Origin: Paraburkholderia polaris
GTDB lineage: Bacteria > Pseudomonadota > Gammaproteobacteria > Burkholderiales > Burkholderiaceae
Reading direction: 5' to 3'
Length of the DNA stretch: 64,000 nucleotides
Assembly (NCBI RefSeq): GCF_012927345.1
Contig: NZ_JABBGJ010000020.1
Span: forward strand, 96,666-160,665
Shown: positions 60,906-64,000 of the stretch, piece by piece
Position numbering within the stretch: position 1 is the first letter of the stretch
How the letters are laid out: each line of letters begins with the position of its first letter
The notes under the pieces: model-generated
Databases searched by the model: none
What the model was told of the DNA's origin: nothing
Seen by the model: only the letters and a program-made list of their open reading frames with translations
Position numbers and translations under genes: made by a program

Positions 60906-61390
60906 GCTTCGACTACCAGAAAATCTGCGCCATGCTGTACCGCGAAGGCCGCCTGCTCGATGACCGCCAGTGGGACGACTGGCTTGCCTGCTATACCGAG
61001 GACGTCACCTACTGGATGCCGGCGTGGGATGACGACGACCAGCTCACCGACGATCACGAGAGTCAGATTTCGCTGATGTATTACCCGGACCGTGGCGGCC
61101 TGGAAGACCGTGTGTTCCGCATCAGGACCGAGCGCAGCAGCGCCTCGATGCCTGAACCGCGAACCAGTCACAACGTCACCAATGTGGAAGTGCTGGCCGA
61201 GCGCGAGAACGAAGTGGACGTGCGCTACAACTTCAACACGCTCAGCCACCGTTACAGAACCACCGACCAGTTTTTCGGCACGATGTTCGTCACTTTGCGC
61301 AAGGTCAACGATGAACTGTTGATTTGCTACAAGCGCATCGTGTTGAAGGACGACTACATCCGCCAGGTGCTCGACGTTTATCACGTTTGA
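60902..61390 (+). CDS. benB: Benzoate 1,2-dioxygenase, beta subunit
   Basis: 162 residues of the SnoaL-like cone fold used by ring-hydroxylating oxygenase small subunits. It has LYREGRLLDDRQWDDWLACY, VTYWMPAWDDDDQL and RSSASMPEPRTSHNVTN, the typical BenB/XylY sequence. It pairs with BenA as a structural part of the hexamer. ATGA overlap with benA; 39 bp before benC. Confidence 0.95.
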   Translation: MSFDYQKICAMLYREGRLLDDRQWDDWLACYTEDVTYWMPAWDDDDQLTDDHESQISLMYYPDRGGLEDRVFRIRTERSSASMPEPRTSHNVTNVEVLAERENEVDVRYNFNTLSHRYRTTDQFFGTMFVTLRKVNDELLICYKRIVLKDDYIRQVLDVYHV

Positions 61391-61429
61391 GTGCATACAT
61401 CCGCGGAAATGAGAAGACCAGGAGGCAAG

Positions 61430-62452
61430 ATGTCCAGCTACAACATTGCACTGAATTTTGAAGACGGCGTGACCCGCTTCGTTACATGCAAGGCGGGCGA
61501 GAAGGTGCTTGATGCCGCCTTTCGCGCAAAGATTAACCTGCCAATGGATTGCTCCGATGGCGTGTGCGGTACCTGCAAGTGCCGCGCCGAGAGCGGAAGC
61601 TACGACCTGGGCGACGATTACATCGAAGACGCGCTGACCGAGGATGAGAAGGGCAGTGGCCTGGTATTGACCTGCCAGATGGTGCCGGAAAGCGATTGTG
61701 TGATTGCAGTGCCGGCGTCTTCTACTGCATGCAAGACTGAGCAGAGCAAATTTGCCGCGACGGTATCGAGGGTGGAACCGCACAACGATGCGGCCATCGT
61801 GCTCGAACTGGATGTGGAGGCGACCGCGCCGGTATTCCTGCCGGGCCAGTACGTCAACATTGATGTTCCAGGCAGCGGCCAGCACCGTTCGTATTCGTTT
61901 TCATCGGCGCCGGGTGAATCGAAAATCAGCTTTCTGATCAAGAAGATTCCCGGTGGTGTGATGAGCACCTGGCTTGAATCCGCGCAGGCAGGCAACAAGG
62001 TGGAGTTGACCGGCCCGCTCGGTAGTTTCTATCTGCGTGCGGTGGAGCGGCCCTTGCTGTTCCTCGCTGGCGGCACGGGCCTGGCACCATTCCTGTCGAT
62101 GCTGGAAGTGCTGGCTCACGCTAATTCGCAGCAGAAGATCCACCTGATTTATGGTGTAACGCGAAACCTCGACCTCGTCCAGGTCGATGCAATCGATGCC
62201 TACGTGGCGAAGTTGCCGAATTTCAGCTACGCCACCGTCGTGGCCGAAGCGGATTCGAATCACCCCCGCAAGGGTTGGGTGACCCAGCATATGCCGGCCG
62301 AAGCCTTGAATGACGGGGACGTCGACGTCTACTTGTGCGGGCCGCCACCGATGGTCGATGCAGTGCTCAAGTATTTCGACGACAAGGGCGTTAAGCCCAA
62401 CAGCTTCCACTACGAGAAATTCACGCCCAACGCCGCACCGAGGACCGCATGA
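61430..62452 (+). CDS. benC: Benzoate 1,2-dioxygenase reductase
   Basis: 340 residues. The N-terminal plant-type ferredoxin has MDCSDGVCGTCKCRAES with the last Cys in LTCQMVPESDC. The FAD domain has HRSYSFSSAPGES, and the NAD domain has LAGGTGLAPFLSMLE and YLCGPPPMVDAV. It moves electrons from NADH to BenAB. GGAGG precedes ATG 61430. It overlaps benD by 4 nt. Confidence 0.95.
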   Translation: MSSYNIALNFEDGVTRFVTCKAGEKVLDAAFRAKINLPMDCSDGVCGTCKCRAESGSYDLGDDYIEDALTEDEKGSGLVLTCQMVPESDCVIAVPASSTACKTEQSKFAATVSRVEPHNDAAIVLELDVEATAPVFLPGQYVNIDVPGSGQHRSYSFSSAPGESKISFLIKKIPGGVMSTWLESAQAGNKVELTGPLGSFYLRAVERPLLFLAGGTGLAPFLSMLEVLAHANSQQKIHLIYGVTRNLDLVQVDAIDAYVAKLPNFSYATVVAEADSNHPRKGWVTQHMPAEALNDGDVDVYLCGPPPMVDAVLKYFDDKGVKPNSFHYEKFTPNAAPRTA

Positions 62453-63225
62453 ACACGCAACGATTTGCTGGCAAGGTCCTGGTCGTCACCGGCGCTGCAC
62501 AGGGCATCGGTCGCGTCGTAGCGCTGCGCGCGGCGGCCGAAGGCGGCAAAGTGCTATTCGTCGACCGAGCCGACTTCGTCTCCGAAGTTGCCGCCGAAGC
62601 AAGCGACGCAGACACGGCAGGATTCGTCGCCGACCTCGAGACGTACGAAGGCGCGGCATCGGCGATGGCTTTTGCAGTGAGCAGGTTTGGTGGCATCGAC
62701 ATACTGATCAATGGTGTCGGTGGCGCGATTCGCATGCGCCCATTCGCTGAGTTCGAGCCTGCGCAGATTGACGCGGAAATTCGCCGTTCACTCATGCCCA
62801 CGTTGTACGCCTGCCATGCTGTGTTGCCGCACCTGCTTAAGCGCGGTAGCGGAGTCATCGTCAATGTTTCCTCGAATGCCACGCGCGGTATCCGCCGCGT
62901 GCCCTATTCAGCGGCTAAGGGCGGGGTCAACGCGATTACGCAGTCGCTGGCGATGGAATACGCGGAGCACAACATTCGCGTGGTCGCCACCGCGCCGGGC
63001 GGGACCGACGCACCTCCGCGACGCGTCCCTCGCAATACTGCCGGCGACAGCGAGCAAGAAAAAGTCTGGATGGGCGACGCGGTGAAGCAGGTCACCGAAT
63101 CAACCTTTTTCAAGCGCTACGGCAGCATCGACGAACAGGTCGCTCCAATTCTGTTCCTCGCTTCGGATGAGGCAAGCTATATCACCGGCACGGTGCTGCC
63201 GGTCGCCGGCGGAGACACGGGCTGA
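62449..63225 (+). CDS. benD: Benzoate cis-diol dehydrogenase
   Basis: 258 residues of the short-chain dehydrogenase fold. The NAD motif is VVTGAAQGIGRVVAL, the catalytic Ser is in IVNVSSNATRG, and the Tyr-x3-Lys is in VPYSAAKGG. It oxidises and decarboxylates 1,2-dihydroxy-cyclohexa-3,5-diene-1-carboxylate to catechol. Last gene of the ben operon; no terminator was seen after it. Confidence 0.95.
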   Translation: MNTQRFAGKVLVVTGAAQGIGRVVALRAAAEGGKVLFVDRADFVSEVAAEASDADTAGFVADLETYEGAASAMAFAVSRFGGIDILINGVGGAIRMRPFAEFEPAQIDAEIRRSLMPTLYACHAVLPHLLKRGSGVIVNVSSNATRGIRRVPYSAAKGGVNAITQSLAMEYAEHNIRVVATAPGGTDAPPRRVPRNTAGDSEQEKVWMGDAVKQVTESTFFKRYGSIDEQVAPILFLASDEASYITGTVLPVAGGDTG

Positions 63226-63515
63226 CCCTTGCATGCTGCCACGCGCCATCGAGCTTTGTAGGAGGGGCATTCGGTGAACTGCCGGTCCAGTGCCGCAACG
63301 AGTTTGCTGCCGTAAAGCTCGGCACCGGCAAGCGACGACACTTCTCGCGTGCAGTGCGGGAGGAGTGTGTCCAAAACCGTCGGCGGGAGCATGGTCGGGT
63401 CGAACAGGCGCGTGGTTTGCAGCGTATAGGGCATATGTTCGCGCACCCAATCCGGCATGACGTAGGGGCGTTCAGCCCACAGCACGATGCGCTCGCGAAG
63501 CGCTGAAACGCGCAT
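63177..63515 (-). CDS. Doubtful open frame between benD and a mobile-element remnant
   Basis: 112 residues from ATG 63515, overlapping the end of benD by 49 bp on the opposite strand. The middle part (RIVLWAERPYVMPDWVREHM, then LQTTRLFDPTMLPPTVLDTL and AELYGSKLVAALDRQF) looks protein-like, but the end is benD antisense. I recognise no family. It may be the remains of a gene cut by the insertions to the right. No good ribosome site. Confidence 0.3.
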   Translation of the reverse strand: MRVSALRERIVLWAERPYVMPDWVREHMPYTLQTTRLFDPTMLPPTVLDTLLPHCTREVSSLAGAELYGSKLVAALDRQFTECPSYKARWRVAACKGQPVSPPATGSTVPVI

Positions 63516-63562
63516 GCGTTCAGACAGCTATTTGGGTCGAAGGTCCTTTGAGCCGCGCCGAC

Positions 63563-63658
63563 CGCGTTGGTTTGCATAATTTTGTCAGCGGTACGCATCG
63601 CCGCGCGCAGGGAACGGTTTACACGGAAATCGAGAACAAAATTATGCAAACCGACGCG
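63563..63658. mobile_element. Small inverted-repeat element (possible MITE or solo transposon ends)
   Basis: A 23-bp inverted repeat with one mismatch: CGCGTTGG + TTTGCATAATTTTGT (63563-63585) and its complement (63636-63658), of which 17 bp are perfect. They enclose about 50 bp with no gene. The AT-rich arms stand out from surrounding DNA. This could be a miniature element, abutted ends of a lost transposon, or a recombinase crossover site. Confidence 0.5.
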
Positions 63659-63691
63659 ACAGGGATCTCGACCGCTTCCCGTGTTTATAAT

Positions 63692-63720
63692 TTGACATAA
63701 GATAAATTATCAACATATTG
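63692..63720 (+). promoter_or_regulatory. Sigma-70-like promoter TTGACA-N17-ATATTG
   Basis: A perfect -35 hexamer with a 17-bp spacer to a moderate -10, in an AT-rich stretch containing GATAAATTATC. It points to the transposase gene. Confidence 0.4.
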
Positions 63721-63740
63721 GGTGTCAGGGCTTTTTGATA

Positions 63741-64000
63741 ATGTCCGATTCTGGCTCATTCGAAATGTCCGGTTTCACTCCCTGAGCCACGCACTACGCG
63801 CATGCTGCGCCATGGTAGTCGCCCAGGGAGCCGGACATGAACGCACGTGGATTCGTCACGATCAGCATGCACGAGCTTGAGCGGGTCAAGATCATTGAGG
63901 CGGTTGTCGAACACCGGCTGAAGGTTTTTCAGGCAGCCGAGCGTCTGCAGCTGTGCGAGCGCCAGGTCAACCGGCTGGTGCATCGCTATCAGGCCGGTGG
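63741..64000 (+). mobile_element. Left part of an ISNCY-like insertion sequence (cut by window edge)
   Basis: The start of the element is uncertain. ATGTCCG occurs at 63741 and 63765, 24 bp apart, and GTCCGG...CTCCCTG (63767-63784) is complementary to CAGGGAGCCGGAC (63824-63836), which contains the ribosome site of the transposase gene. The second end lies beyond the window. Confidence 0.6.
63837..64000 (+). CDS. ISNCY-like transposase, N-terminal part
   Basis: At least 54 residues, running off the window. ISMHELERVKIIEAVVEHRL and VFQAAERLQLCERQVNRLVH form a helix-turn-helix of the kind that opens ISNCY-family transposases. GGGAG precedes ATG 63837; ATG 63867 (MHELERV) is the other possible start. 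The DDE catalytic domain would lie beyond 64000. The ribosome site is inside an inverted repeat that could block translation of read-through transcripts. Confidence 0.8.
   Translation, partial: MNARGFVTISMHELERVKIIEAVVEHRLKVFQAAERLQLCERQVNRLVHRYQAG

Overview
The window is high-GC DNA with the gene repertoire of a Burkholderiaceae bacterium, most likely a Paraburkholderia. This is an inference from the OmpC-type porins, the many LysR/AraC regulators, the benABCD-catA block, FabV, and a second F-type ATPase operon in the order atpDCQRBEFAG. No rRNA, tRNA or CRISPR array was seen. One partial insertion sequence enters at the right edge.

1-18 kb is dominated by amine and polyamine catabolism. 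A copper amine oxidase (with a co-directional MFS-like permease) lies divergent from an AraC regulator, followed by an APC amine permease and a porin. A near-identical direct-repeat operator (TTGGCGCA half-sites exactly 21 bp apart) lies upstream of both the oxidase and the permease. After a methyltransferase/LysR pair come a GntR regulator, a class III aminotransferase and a glutamine-synthetase-like gamma-glutamylamide ligase. Divergent from these are a second AraC regulator, N-carbamoylputrescine amidase and acetylpolyamine amidohydrolase. Two ATTTGATCAAAT palindromes sit in the divergent gap.

18-29 kb is mixed housekeeping and accessory DNA: a glutathione S-transferase, a small Rap1a-like exported protein overlapped by a previously easy-to-miss 42-residue secreted protein, a darcynin/TetR divergent pair, FabV, a class A penicillin-binding protein, an MFS carrier, a porin, a lipoprotein, and a cupin/azoreductase/AhpD group. 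29.8-36.3 kb holds an unusual catabolic run on the minus strand: HMG-CoA-lyase family, CaiB/BaiF CoA transferase, 4-hydroxyphenylpyruvate dioxygenase and an MFS carrier, with a divergent LysR. An acetate transporter (satP) and acetyl-CoA synthetase (acs) follow.

38-57 kb looks like a low-oxygen (Anr/FNR) island. It encodes an Anr-type regulator with a complete 4Fe-4S cysteine set, a receiver-only protein translationally overlapped with it, a CHASE/PAS histidine kinase with a NarL-type response regulator, a universal stress protein, the complete N-ATPase operon, oleate hydratase, a zinc alcohol dehydrogenase and CbpA/CbpM. Six FNR-type boxes (four perfect TTGAT-N4-ATCAA) fall in its intergenic spaces. 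A decayed, 5'-truncated cytochrome c gene abuts anr. The ATPase b subunit carries a C-terminal domain that reads as the C-terminal half of the delta subunit, which would explain the missing atpH.

57.4-63.2 kb is the benzoate-to-muconate module: a BenM-type LysR regulator, catA, benA, benB, benC and benD. The right end holds a 23-bp inverted-repeat element and the 5' part of an ISNCY-like transposase gene.
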